This document shows, one piece after another, positions 46,666 through 56,948 of a stretch of DNA of 64,000 nucleotides. Origin of the DNA: Eledone cirrhosa (taxonomy: Eukaryota; Mollusca; Cephalopoda; Octopoda; Eledonidae); the NCBI GenBank assembly GCA_964016885.1, contig OZ024742.1, positions 11,446,681 through 11,510,680 of the forward strand, given 5' to 3'. Below the pieces are notes generated by a model. That model searched no databases. It saw only the letters and a list, made by a program, of their open reading frames with translations, and was not told the DNA's origin. Position 1 is the first letter of the stretch. Every line of letters starts with the position of its first letter. Position numbers and translations under genes: made by a program.

Positions 46666-47255
46666 TTAGTTAATCTAATCTGTTATTAGTCGTCATAGCC
46701 GCAGGAATGACTCGAGGTTCTAAAGTTTCTTGTTAAGGCTCCATGTGACATGTGGGATGCCATGTCTTACTAGATGACGCCTCATTACAATTACAGCTAG
46801 AACAGGAATCTACTCACATTATTCTCATCTCATGTTAATACATTTATTTCAACTACGAAAGTTAGTTTGAAGTTTTCTTTTATAAAATACACATACGTAT
46901 TTTGCTTGCCCTTATTATTCCCAAAGCGAGATAGGGTGTCAAATCCTTCCTCTCAACCCTCACACCTCTGTCGAAAATAATGTTTATTCAACAAATACCT
47001 TCTGCCTAATTTGAAGACACACAGTTGCTTCCCTGCTCCAAATTACACAACCTTATTAACGACTTTACTTCTGCTCAGCAGTAAATGAAATATGATTAAA
47101 TATATGTATGTGTTTACCTTTCTATAAAGAGTCTTGCTCCTCCACCCCATATCCATATGTATATACATAGTGAAACATTGAACGGGAACAAAACAGAGAG
47201 GCAGTACGAACAAACGTTTATTAGTTTCACGCTCTTGAGAGTGGGGTGGTGGTGA

Positions 47256-47256
<1 letters not shown>
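46666..47256. other. Mixed sequence, no gene seen; GAAAC box at its end
   Basis: About 500 bp without recognisable ORF or repeat. At 47215-47250 the complement carries CTCTCAAGAGCGTGAAAC, like 37838-37860, directly beside (TA)n. Confidence 0.5.

Positions 47257-47331
<75 letters not shown>
47257..47331. repeat. (TA)n microsatellite
   Basis: Pure TA. Confidence 0.98.
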
Positions 47332-47335
<4 letters not shown>

Positions 47336-47836
47336 CAAACGAAACAAAATTTAATTTCGTTTCGTTATTTGTTTTTATCGTCTCCGTTGAACCGGTACGT
47401 ACTCACGCTCTATGCAAATTAGTCTGCCCACTACTAATTTTCATAGAAAAAGCATATAACGATATGTGCTTTTACGATTCTCTAGAAGGGCCGGAAGATA
47501 GGTAAATATTGCTGATGAGTTGTAACAACAACGAAACTAGTTCAATATTCCTTGTCTGGCTTTCTGGAGAATAGAGGAAAGGTGTTTCCTCAAAAACCAG
47601 TATGACTCTAAAAACCGGTTTGTCTGTGTGTTTACATACAGAATAGCTGGACACTCACAGTAAAGTGACCAGTGAAAAACTCGGTACATCTACATATGTA
47701 TACGTGTGTGTATTCATATGCATACTAGTATTTCAGTATACATATGTGGATGTACATTTTTTACTTAATTGTTTAAGCGTCAGTCATACAAAAGTGAGTT
47801 ACAAACGAAACAAAATTTAATTTCGTTTCGTTATTT

Positions 47837-47840
<4 letters not shown>
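47332..47840 (+). mobile_element. Unit bounded by 42-bp direct repeats, carrying a hammerhead-like hairpin
   Basis: TTACAAACGAAACAAAATTT followed by AATTTCGTTTCGTTATTTGT occurs at 47332 and again at 47800, 468 bp apart. Each repeat is itself an imperfect palindrome. Between them lies the hammerhead-like fold at 47477-47572. The layout resembles the tandem or terminal repeats of PLE pseudo-LTRs and retrozymes; inference. Confidence 0.55.
47477..47572 (+). ncRNA. Candidate type I hammerhead ribozyme
   Basis: In order: outer stem 47477-47495, loop, inner stem I AATATTG (47505-47511), CTGATGA core (47512-47518), stem II GTTGT-AACA-ACAAC (47519-47532), GAAA core (47533-47536), minimal stem III C-TA-G, cleavage triplet GTT (47540-47542), inner stem I CAATATT (47543-47549), loop CCTTG, outer stem TCTGGCTTTCTGGAGAAT (47555-47572). 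All three outer-stem differences are G-T wobbles, plus one bulged G. These are all the elements of a type I hammerhead. GTT is a permitted (NUH) but not the commonest site, and the very short stem III resembles that reported for PLE hammerheads, which may act as dimers. Activity is not shown. Confidence 0.6.
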
Positions 47841-47885
<45 letters not shown>

Positions 47886-48058
47886 GAAAAAGGGATGAAA
47901 TCGAAAATGCAACTGAAGTCTTATTTTTTTAAAAAATATATATATTTATTTGGTTCCTTTACCGGTTTCGCAGTTCTTCTGCTTTTCAAAAGGTGAGTTG
48001 AGATGGAGGGTCTGTGGTTTTTCTCCGGTTATTTTTCATTTTGTAAAAAAAACCTCAC

Positions 48059-48092
<34 letters not shown>
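47841..48092 (-). repeat. PLE-type terminal fragment between (TA)n tracts
   Basis: The complement of 47955-48005 reads CTTTTGAAAAGCAGAAGAAC then TGCGAAACCGGTAAAGG: hairpin GCAG-AAGAA-CTGC followed by GAAACCGGTAAA. This parallels the GCATTTAGAAATGC-GCAACCGGTAAA box of foldback A. Flanked by (TA)n on both sides. Confidence 0.5.
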
Positions 48093-48095
<3 letters not shown>

Positions 48096-48245
48096 CTGGT
48101 CTGTATATGACAAGTTCGTTTCTGCTTGTTTTCAGTATAGTGTCTTTCTGCGCCTCGTTGGGAAATGTCTCTTACCCTAGCCTTGAATTGATAAGCACAG
48201 TGTGAGTGAAATTTGGCAGACGGAAACTCTGCAGAATCCCATCGG

Positions 48246-48440
<195 letters not shown>

Positions 48441-48522
48441 CTATATTAAAACTTTTATACTCTGCTATGTATTGAGTACCTTACTTACTGTGGTTACCTC
48501 CGATTCAACCCGGAATAGCTTA

Positions 48523-48555
<33 letters not shown>

Positions 48556-48559
<4 letters not shown>

Positions 48560-48998
48560 AAAGCGGGTAAAATTCCCGAGATCCATGGACGAGTTCTCTC
48601 CAGCGGTCTCTGTCCCTCATTATCGCTGCCATGTCCTGCGTCTCCAACAGACCAGTGTCTGTCCTTAGGGCATTAACATATGTTAACCTCGGTCTTCCTC
48701 TTCCAATGTATCCATGTAGGGGCTCCCACAGGAGCACTGAGTGCAATGTCAACTGTGGATATCGCTGAGCATGTCCAGCTAACCTCAGTCTCATTTGTGT
48801 CACTTTTGAGCTGACTTTTGGGAAACTCCCATACAGCTCTGAGTTCTTCATCCTCAGTGTATACTGATTTATGTTCAGAGCGATTCTCTGCATTCTCGTG
48901 TAGCACTCATCCACCATCTGTGTGAGTTTCTTGGTCAATGTCCAAGTCTCAGACCCGTACAGTAGCACAGACTCCACTACAGCAACGAAGAGACGGAT

Positions 48999-49000
<2 letters not shown>
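48556..49000 (-). pseudogene. LINE C-terminal fragment, copy 2
   Basis: The minus-strand frame of 139 codons is preceded by in-frame IKIRLFVAVV: ESVLLYGSETWTLTKKLTQM, VDECYTRMQRIALNINQY, RLRLAGHAQRYPQLTLHSVL, GRPRLTYVNALRTDTGLLET, ending HGSREFYPL. It has 20 more N-terminal residues of the family than copy 1 (YGSETW is a familiar post-RT motif). The frame is intact to the stop, and the 5' end is cut off at (TA)n. No catalytic RT residues are present, so it cannot mobilise itself. Confidence 0.78.
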
Positions 49001-49046
<46 letters not shown>

Positions 49047-49175
49047 ATAAAAATATGTGCGAAGACAGGAAACTGAACGAATAAAGACATTAGTCCCATC
49101 TCATTAGTCGACCGCTAGAGGTATGTTTTTTCGGTACAATGGTCTGTAACAATGGACAAATGATAAGATAATAGC

Positions 49176-49249
<74 letters not shown>

Positions 49250-49321
49250 ATTGTTTCTATATAGTAATAATAATAAATTTGAAGAGTAAAATCCAAATTG
49301 TTTTCATCGCTCCTGTTATTT

Positions 49322-49354
<33 letters not shown>

Positions 49355-49547
49355 CAAAGACCCTATATTATATTGCTGTTATTTCATTTACGAAAAATAA
49401 AGGAAAATTTATGTGATGGCTCAGGCTGTTAGAAATACGAACTATATAGATAAGTGTGTGTATGTGTGTGTGTGTAGATTGCGAGTAAAATCAGGACAGA
49501 CCTGAGTTAAAAGAAGTACTCAATACATTAGTAGTGTGTGAATATTA
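49001..49547. other. (TA)n blocks with unassigned spacers
   Basis: (TA)n at about 49001-49040, 49179-49245 and 49324-49345, separated by sequences without readable features. A 12-bp (GT)n stretch lies near 49460. Confidence 0.7.
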
Positions 49548-49573
49548 TTGCCGATACTGCCAATCCACCAAAT
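49548..49573 (-). mobile_element. SINE 5' end fragment
   Basis: GCCGATACTGCCAATCCACC is the complement of the SINE start GGTGGATTGGCAGTATCGG. Nothing else of the SINE is present on this side. Confidence 0.55.
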
Positions 49574-49621
49574 AATGATATATATATATATAATATATAT
49601 ATACACACACAGCTATATTAA

Positions 49622-49822
49622 AGGGCGGTGGATTGGCAATATCGGTAGAGGGTTGGACACCATGCTTTGCAGCAAAGAGTTACGGCCCTTTATGGTCTGA
49701 GTTCATATCCCGCCGAGGTTAACTTTGCCTTTCATCCTTACAGGGTCGATAAAATAAAGTACCAGTAATACACTGGGATAATTGCTGGCCTTGTGCCAGA
49801 AGTAAAAACAATTATTTAATAT
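49622..49822 (+). mobile_element. tRNA-derived SINE, copy 2
   Basis: GGCGGTGGATTGGCAATATC, GAGTTCATATCCCGCCGAGG (B box with one change), CTTTGCCTTTCATCCTTACA, GGGTCGATAAAATAAAGTAC, CTGGCCTTGTGCCAGAAGTA. Full-length layout. Confidence 0.9.
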
Positions 49823-49824
49823 TA

Positions 49825-49911
49825 AAATGTCTTCTACAGGAATTCTTATGAAATATTCAATTCCTGATGAGTTCATGCGAATGAAACAGTTCTATTCCTG
49901 TAGAGACATTT
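49825..49911 (+). ncRNA. Hammerhead-like hairpin, partly degenerate
   Basis: Outer 18-bp stem: AAATGTCTTCTACAGGAAT (49825-49843) against ATTCCTGTAGAGACATTT (49894-49911), with one bulged base. Inside are CTGATGA (49864-49870), stem II GTTC-ATGC-GAAT (49871-49882), GAAA (49883-49886) and CAGTT. The order matches the 47.5-kb candidate, and AGTTC and TATTCC are shared after GAAAC. An inner stem I next to the core is missing, so catalysis is doubtful in this copy. Confidence 0.45.
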
Positions 49912-49924
49912 CTATAATAAATAA

Positions 49925-50113
49925 ATGTTTCTAATTTTGGCACAAGGTCAGCAACTATCCCAGTGTATTACTGGTACTTTATTTTATCGACCCTGTAAGG
50001 ATGAAAGGCAAAGTTAATCTCGACGGGATTTGAACTCAGACCATAAAGGGGCGTAACTCTATGATGCAAAGCATGGCGTCCGACTCTCTACCGAACATGC
50101 CAATCCACCAAAT
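49925..50113 (-). mobile_element. tRNA-derived SINE, copy 3
   Basis: Complement of the SINE: TTTTGGCACAAGGTCAGCAA, TTTATTTTATCGACCCTGTA, GACGGGATTTGAACTCAGAC, CTCTACCGAACATGCCAATC. Full-length layout, inverted relative to copy 2. Confidence 0.9.
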
Positions 50114-50298
50114 AATTGTTTCTACTTTAGGCACAAGGCCAGCAATTACCCAGTGCATTACTGGTACTTTATTTTATCGACCCCGTAAGGATCAAAGGCA
50201 AAGTCAACCTCGGCGGGATTTGAACTCAGATCGTAAAGGGACGTAACTATGCTGGAAAGCATGGCGTCCGACCCTCTACCGATACTGCCAATCTACCA
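50114..50298 (-). mobile_element. tRNA-derived SINE, copy 4
   Basis: Directly after copy 3 in the same orientation: CTTTAGGCACAAGGCCAGCA, TTTATTTTATCGACCCCGTA, GGCGGGATTTGAACTCAGAT, CCGATACTGCCAATCTACC. The head-to-tail pair with copy 3 shares the CCACCAAATAAT junction. Confidence 0.9.
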
Positions 50299-50307
50299 AA
50301 TAATGAT

Positions 50308-50357
50308 ATGTATAACACACACACACATACACACACACACACACATATATATGTATA

Positions 50358-50426
<69 letters not shown>
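50308..50426. repeat. (CA)n/(TA)n microsatellite
   Basis: ACACAC then TATATGTATA then long TA. Confidence 0.96.
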
Positions 50427-50430
<4 letters not shown>

Positions 50431-50553
50431 GACTAGATTGAATAATGTAATATCAGATACACGGTGCGATGCCTGAATATAAAAAGAGACAATAGCTATA
50501 GTTAAAACGATTCTGATTATAAATCTCCTGCCTCTGAGATGACCTGAGGTTAA

Positions 50554-50684
50554 GCAACAACAACAACAACAGCAACAACAACAACAATAACAACAACAGC
50601 AGCAGCAACAGCAATAACAACAACAACAACAACAGAAATAACAACAACAACAACAACAGAAATAACAATAACAACAACAATAGC
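50554..50684. repeat. (CAA)n/(CAG)n trinucleotide repeat
   Basis: CAACAACAACAACAG with ATAACA interruptions. The minus-strand poly-Leu frame is an artefact. Confidence 0.95.
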
Positions 50685-51128
50685 TACATAAGGCACATGA
50701 AGAGAAAATGGTTAGTAGGATAATTTTAGAACCCTACACCAGGGGATGATAAATTGATGTAAAATTGTTTTCTCAATTACTGAGCCTCGTTTCTGCGTTT
50801 TTCCTTGTTTCTTTTTTTACATGAAATATATTCTAGCCTCATAAACAAGAGAGTGACTGAAGTTACTAAGTGAAACCCATGTGATCAGCGAGGATAACTA
50901 ACTGATAACTTTCCAGAATAATTATAGAGCCAGGTAAAAAATGTCAGATAACGATATCTGTCGTGAACATTTATCAAACTCATATAATTATATTTCTATA
51001 CAATGCCAACTTGACGAGGAAAATGTTCTCAGAACTCTATAGTCCGCCATTGGTTGTTTCTCAGAGGAATGAGGAATTTTTATAACATCTAACTTTTTAT
51101 TTCATGTTGACGATGTTGTTGTTGTTGT
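50685..51128. other. No gene seen
   Basis: Unique-looking AT-rich sequence with no ORF or repeat recognised; ends in GTTGTTGTTGTTGTT next to the next SINE. Confidence 0.6.
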
Positions 51129-51315
51129 TATGGCAGTATCTGTAGAGGGTCGGACGCCATGCTTTTCAGCCTGGAGTTACGCCCCTTTATAGTCTGTTCA
51201 AATCCCGCCGAGGTTCACTTTGCCTTTCATCCTTACGGGGTCGATAAAATAAAATACCAGTAATACGCTAGGATAATTGCTGGCCTTGTGCCAAAAGTAG
51301 AAACAATTATTGTTG
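51129..51315 (+). mobile_element. tRNA-derived SINE, copy 5
   Basis: TATGGCAGTATCTGTAGAGG, GTTCAAATCCCGCCGAGGTT, CTTTGCCTTTCATCCTTACG, GGTCGATAAAATAAAATACC, TTGTGCCAAAAGTAGAAACA. The first 15 bp are missing; it starts at the GTT tract. Confidence 0.9.
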
Positions 51316-51321
51316 ATGTTG

Positions 51322-51530
51322 TTGGGGCGCTGGACAAATTGTTAGCCCTTAACAGTAGTTGTTCAGGATCGTCACGTCAGGAGTTCAAATCCTGCCGTGG
51401 TTAACTTTGCCTTTCATCTTTATGGGGTTGATACAATAAAGTACCAGTAATGTAGTGAAGGTTGATTTAATTGATTTCCCCCTCCCCCAGTGTTGTTGGT
51501 TTTGTGCTTAAATCAAAAACCATTATTGAT
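51322..51530 (+). mobile_element. Second-type tRNA SINE
   Basis: GGGGCGCTGGACAAATTGTT, then GGAGTTCAAATCCTGCCGTG (B box), CTTTGCCTTTCATCTTTATG, ACAATAAAGTACCAGTAATG, GTTGATTTAATTGATTTCCC and a 3' part GTTTTGTGCTTAAATCAAAA. The 5' head and 3' tail differ from copies 1-5; the body is shared. It is a distinct SINE family next to copy 5. Confidence 0.8.
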
Positions 51531-51537
51531 ATATATA

Positions 51538-52790
<1,253 letters not shown>

Positions 52791-52828
<38 letters not shown>
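52791..52828. repeat. (TA)n microsatellite
   Basis: Pure TA. Confidence 0.96.
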
Positions 52829-52831
<3 letters not shown>

Positions 52832-52834
52832 ATA

Positions 52835-52976
52835 ATAATTGTTTCTACTTTTGGCACAAGGACAGCAATTACCCAGTGTATTACTGGTACTTTATTTTAT
52901 CGACCCCGTAAGGATGAAACGCAAAGTTAACCTCGGCGGGATTTGAACTCAGAATGGCAAGGGCCGTAACTCAATA
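52835..52976 (-). mobile_element. tRNA-derived SINE, copy 6, truncated
   Basis: CTTTTGGCACAAGGACAGCA, TTTATTTTATCGACCCCGTA, GGCGGGATTTGAACTCAGAA, then AGGGCCGTAACTC where the A-box half is missing. Confidence 0.85.
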
Positions 52977-52995
52977 ATATATATAAATATAAATT

Positions 52996-53884
52996 AAATT
53001 ATAACAGACATATACTACAAGCCCACAGACTCCAAGCAATACCTCCCCTTCAACTCGTGCCACCCTAGACACGTTAAAATAAATATTCCCTACAACTTAG
53101 CCAAGAGAATCTGTACTATAGTCTCCAATAAAAACATCTGCTACTTACGGCTACAAGAACTAAAGGACACACTCATAGGCAGGGTCTACCCTGCATCACT
53201 AATTGACAATGGAATCCAACGTGTCCTAAAACTCAGTACCCAGGACCTTAGACACCCTAAAGTAAATCAACCAAAACTAAAAGCTCTTCCATACATCTCC
53301 ACACACAACCCCCCCCCAACAATGAGGCCTTTGACACCATCCTCCAGAACATCCCTGTATTGAAAAAGGACCATAGAATGAACCAAATTCTACGAACACA
53401 CGATATCATAAAGAGCAAAAGACAATCCAAGTCAATGAAAAACATCTTAACACATGCCAAAGTACTGCCAACCACAACAACGAAACCCACAGTAAAAAAA
53501 TGCGATAGACCCAACTGTGGCATTTGCATCAACCTAATAGAGGGTTCGGAATTCAATTTCAAAGATGGACAACGTTTTATAGTAAAACACAATTTCACAT
53601 GTGCATCGGAAAATCTAATATATGTATTAACTTGTTCAGGTTGTCGAGAACAATACATAGGCCAGACTAAAAACAGCCTCCGCCAACGCATGACTGTCCA
53701 TAGATCCCAAATTAAAATACGGGAATACAGGAAAATACCACTGAGTGAACACATTGATACCTGTGCCGCCCAAAATCATCCCAACTTCAGAATCTTCCCC
53801 TCTACAAATTTAAAGATAATGCCACCCACACCCAGCGCATCAGCAAGGAATCTTACTTCATTAACAAATACGGACCCCGTCTAA
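52996..53884 (+). pseudogene. PLE-1: 5'-truncated Penelope-like element with GIY-YIG endonuclease
   Basis: The frame opens ITDIYYKPTDSKQYLPFNSC, then HPRHVKINIPYNLAKRIC, the conserved region just after the RT palm in PLEs. A frameshift falls in a C9 run at 53309-53317. The frame from 53360 (174 residues after its first Met) continues to the stop at 53884: zinc-binding Cys C48, C53, C56 (CDRPNCGIC) and C81, then GIY-YIG core IYVLTCSGC (87-95), QYIGQT (98-103), R108/R110 and H114. The endonuclease nicks target DNA for reverse transcription in known PLEs. Catalytic RT motifs A-C are absent because of truncation. No stop other than the C9 shift interrupts the remainder. Confidence 0.85.
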
Positions 53885-54221
53885 ACACTTCTCCCTAAGA
53901 CTAACCCACAACATACACACGTCAACATACATACCTACATCAGCACACATCTCTACCCACATATAAACACAATGACACACGTAAACACACATGCTCTATG
54001 GTGCAATACAAAAAAATATATGTGCATATATATGTATGTATATATGTATATATATATATATATATATGTAGTGAATGTGTGTGTGTGTGTATGTATATAT
54101 ATAGTGAATATCATTTCACACCTTTTATTGTTAAGATTTTTGATGTTCTATTAAGAGAACCGATTTTACTGAAAAAATCGAATAATGTACACCATTTTAC
54201 CAGGGGGAAAAAAATACTGGT

Positions 54222-54225
<4 letters not shown>
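53885..54225. other. PLE-1 tail and (TA)n/(GT)n spacer
   Basis: CA-rich tail, (TA)n with GTATGT near 54030-54110, then about 110 bp with no recognised feature ending in GGGGGAAAAAAATACTGG. Confidence 0.6.
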
Positions 54226-54276
<51 letters not shown>

Positions 54277-54408
54277 CACAAACACATACACACGCGCACA
54301 TCAACATACAAAGAGACTTATACACACACACACACACACGCACTTCTCCGTATAAGACAAAAGCTGAAAAATATCTTTTGACCTTCGAATGACTCTGCTG
54401 TATATATG

Positions 54409-54446
<38 letters not shown>

Positions 54447-54544
54447 AAGAGACTTATACACACACACACACACACGCACTTCTCCGTATAAGACAAAAGC
54501 TGAAAAATATCTTTTGACCTTCGAATGACTCTGCTGTATATATG

Positions 54545-54587
<43 letters not shown>

Positions 54588-54653
54588 ATCTTAATAGCCA
54601 TTTGACACACATCGCTGCTGGCCATTGTCGAAGCATCGAACACCTTACTACTA

Positions 54654-54745
<92 letters not shown>
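54226..54745. repeat. (CA)n with a duplicated 136-bp segment
   Basis: ACATACAAAGAGACTTATAC begins at 54304 and 54440. Both copies share CACTTCTCCGTATAAGACAA and GACCTTCGAATGACTCTGCT. The duplicated segment has (CA)n on both sides. A longer (CA)n lies at 54657-54741. Confidence 0.92.
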
Positions 54746-55010
54746 TTGTTGTGAAAGAGTCATTTCTCAATCTTGGCGCAAAACCAATTTTTTATCCACA
54801 TGACCTCTACCGACCAATCAAAATTGTTTTGACCAATAATTTTTGCTGGAGCCACTATTTTAACATTTTAACATAAAAACAGTCTTGGCGCAAAATCAAC
54901 TTTTTACATTCACATGACCTCTACTGACCAATCAAAATTGTTTTGACCACAAGCATTTTTGCAACACAAAAATAACGCTGGAGCCACTTTTTTAACATAA
55001 AAACAGGTAG
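54746..55010. repeat. Tandem duplication of about 112-124 bp
   Basis: TCTTGGCGCAAAA starts at 54771 and 54883. Both copies contain CACATGACCTCTAC, GACCAATCAAAATTGTTTTG, GCTGGAGCCAC and ACATAAAAACAG. Immediately followed by foldback A-type sequence, so probably part of a PLE pseudo-LTR. Confidence 0.75.
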
Positions 55011-55024
55011 AATTCCCAAAACTA

Positions 55025-55261
55025 ATCAGATCAGAGCAAACAGCACGGACACTCTATCTCAAAATTATTTTTGAAAAGCATTTAGAAATGCGCAACCGGT
55101 AAAAACTTAAAAACTTAAAACCACAACTGAATACTAACCCATACAATCACTAATACTCTTTTATTCCTAATTAAACCATTTTTCAACTGTGAACAATTTG
55201 TCAGCATTTTCTATTCCGTTTACCAATATATAATAACTTGTGTGTTACACCTCTATTCTTT

Positions 55262-55265
<4 letters not shown>
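55025..55265 (+). mobile_element. Solo arm of foldback element A
   Basis: Matches the right arm of 34145-34341 almost exactly (one 2-bp difference at CACTCTATCTC), then continues 33 bp to the outer end TTACACCTCTATTCTTTTAA, whose complement is at 33909. This gives the full single unit of about 240 bp. Contains the box TTTTGAAAAGCATTTAGAAA then TGCGCAACCGGTAAA. Confidence 0.85.
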
Positions 55266-55310
<45 letters not shown>

Positions 55311-55334
55311 TATTATTACTATATATATATACAA

Positions 55335-55380
<46 letters not shown>
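55266..55380. repeat. (TA)n with TTATTATTA
   Basis: Simple repeat between foldbacks A and B. Confidence 0.96.
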
Positions 55381-55569
55381 GGAACCAGTAAGACCCCGAC
55401 AGCTGAGCTCAAGCCGTTTCGACGGCTAATTCAGTCCAGAATTAGCCGTCGAAACGGCTTGAGCTCAGCTGTCGGGGTCTTACTGGTTCCTATTACCCAC
55501 TCTACTACCTCAAGTATTGAGTACTTTGGTGCGTTATGGTCCACCTGGTTCCTTACCACATTTCCTTCG

Positions 55570-55572
<3 letters not shown>
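55381..55572. mobile_element. Foldback element B, copy 2
   Basis: Perfect arms of 52 bp (55381-55432 against 55439-55490) with spacer AGTCCA, then the same 80-bp right extension as copy 1 up to TTTCCTTCGTT. Compared with copy 1 the central part is deleted. Confidence 0.88.
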
Positions 55573-55662
<90 letters not shown>

Positions 55663-55682
55663 TATTTATTTATTTATTTATT
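55573..55682. repeat. (TA)n/(TTTA)n microsatellite
   Basis: Pure TA then TTTATTTA. Confidence 0.97.
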
Positions 55683-55689
55683 AAAATAA

Positions 55690-55998
55690 CAGATTAAAGT
55701 TTAAGCAAAGAATCGCTGCTTTCACCCTTAACCGGATCTTCTGAATCTAACAAAGTCAATCTGTAAATGCAGAAGTGGATATTTCAAAAAACATTGCAAC
55801 CGGAGGAAGACAGGAAGACGATACTTTGGTTCATACAAATACGTACATACACAAGCATACGCGAAAACACTTACCATAGGTATACAAAACCACGCACATA
55901 TAAATGTGTGTGTGTGTATGCGTGTATACAAATAAATAAATAATTAAATAAACGTATATAAATAAATAAATACGTATATAACAAACGCACACACATAC
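55690..55998 (-). repeat. PLE-2 left inverted pseudo-LTR
   Basis: TCAATCTGTAAATGCAGAAG, AAACATTGCAACCGGAGGAA, ATACAAATACGTACATACAC and ATAGGTATACAAAACCACGC are the complement of blocks at 58330-59030. Compared with the right copy it lacks about 360 bp between GATACTTTGGTTC and ATACAAATACG. Confidence 0.8.
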
Positions 55999-56357
55999 CT
56001 ACATGTAAATACACAAAAGTTCGGAGACGTAAGTCAACCAAAACATGAAGTACACATATACACACACCCTACATACGTGCGAACCTGCATACTCACACAG
56101 ATGCAAAACTCCCGTATACACATAACCAAACCATATGTACCAGAATATATAAAATATACGCCATAACATATACAATCAAATATACGCAAAACATACAGGT
56201 AATATATACTTACCTATGCAAATAAGTAATGGTATAAACAAAACATATACTTAGCTACCACATCAAGACGTAAAATATCCACGTATAGATCGTACTATCC
56301 GTTAGGCTGTAATACAGGAAAGTTTTGTGCAATTTATGTTTACAAGCCGAAATTGCC

Positions 56358-56930
56358 TCAGATTTTTTGTTTAAGATGTGGTCTGTGGCGTAGAGTATTT
56401 CCAGGGTCAGCGGCGCAGAGGTCACATGGTCTTTTATTTCCGTTATACGATCTAGCCCTAGCTAGGATCTCCCATTGTAACTTATATTGGGTGTGGTTGT
56501 CTTTTAGACTCCAGATATAAGCTGAAAGTGACGTCATATTCCTTCTTAGAGGGTAACGAAAAGAATGGGTATGCATGTAAAGACGCTGCTTGAATCTATT
56601 GGCGGTTAACCCTATGTAGGCCCTACGGGACGTGGGTGTTTCAACCTTACATTTGTAGACAATGTTACTAGAGAGGCATTTCCCGGATAAGGGGCAATCA
56701 ACCCGATTCCTACAATTACAGTTAGTACTAATAACAGGGTTGCACGTGTTCCTACGGCTAGGTAGTTTAACTAAATTTGAAGCTGTGATGTTATGTGCAA
56801 GGTTAGGAGTCGTAAAGTAAGAAATTTTAATAGTATTTCTATTAAAAATTTTACTATAGTTATGTGTAGTGGGAAAATGCTTCGTAATAAGGGAAAGAAA
56901 GATCTTAGCTAATGGTGTGGCTACCTCCAT
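56358..56930 (-). pseudogene. PLE-2 GIY-YIG endonuclease part
   Basis: 190 codons after the first Met. It begins with a region seen in this family (PLAKIFLSLITKHFP; NRNTIKISYFTTPNL), then a cysteine cluster NCNCRNRVDCPLSGKC (70-85), GIY-YIG core IVYKC (90-94), AYIGLTANRFKQRL (104-117) with conserved Arg and H120, LSAYIWSLKD, W-E-I and CDLC. It is the C-terminal endonuclease of an RT-GIY-YIG element that nicks the target. Separated from the RT frame (56949-57749) by a frame change and a stop at about 56940-56950. Domain order and residue spacing match PLE-3. Confidence 0.8.
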
Positions 56931-56948
56931 ATTATATGGTGGGTTATA

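Noticed and set aside
45639..46689. 344- and 325-codon ORFs (STYQTIYLSIYLS)
   Set aside because: 60-bp minisatellite with a period divisible by 3; two frames are open in parallel.
49622..49760. tRNA gene
   Set aside because: A- and B-box-like motifs are present, but the sequence cannot be folded by eye into a cloverleaf and belongs to a multi-copy SINE.
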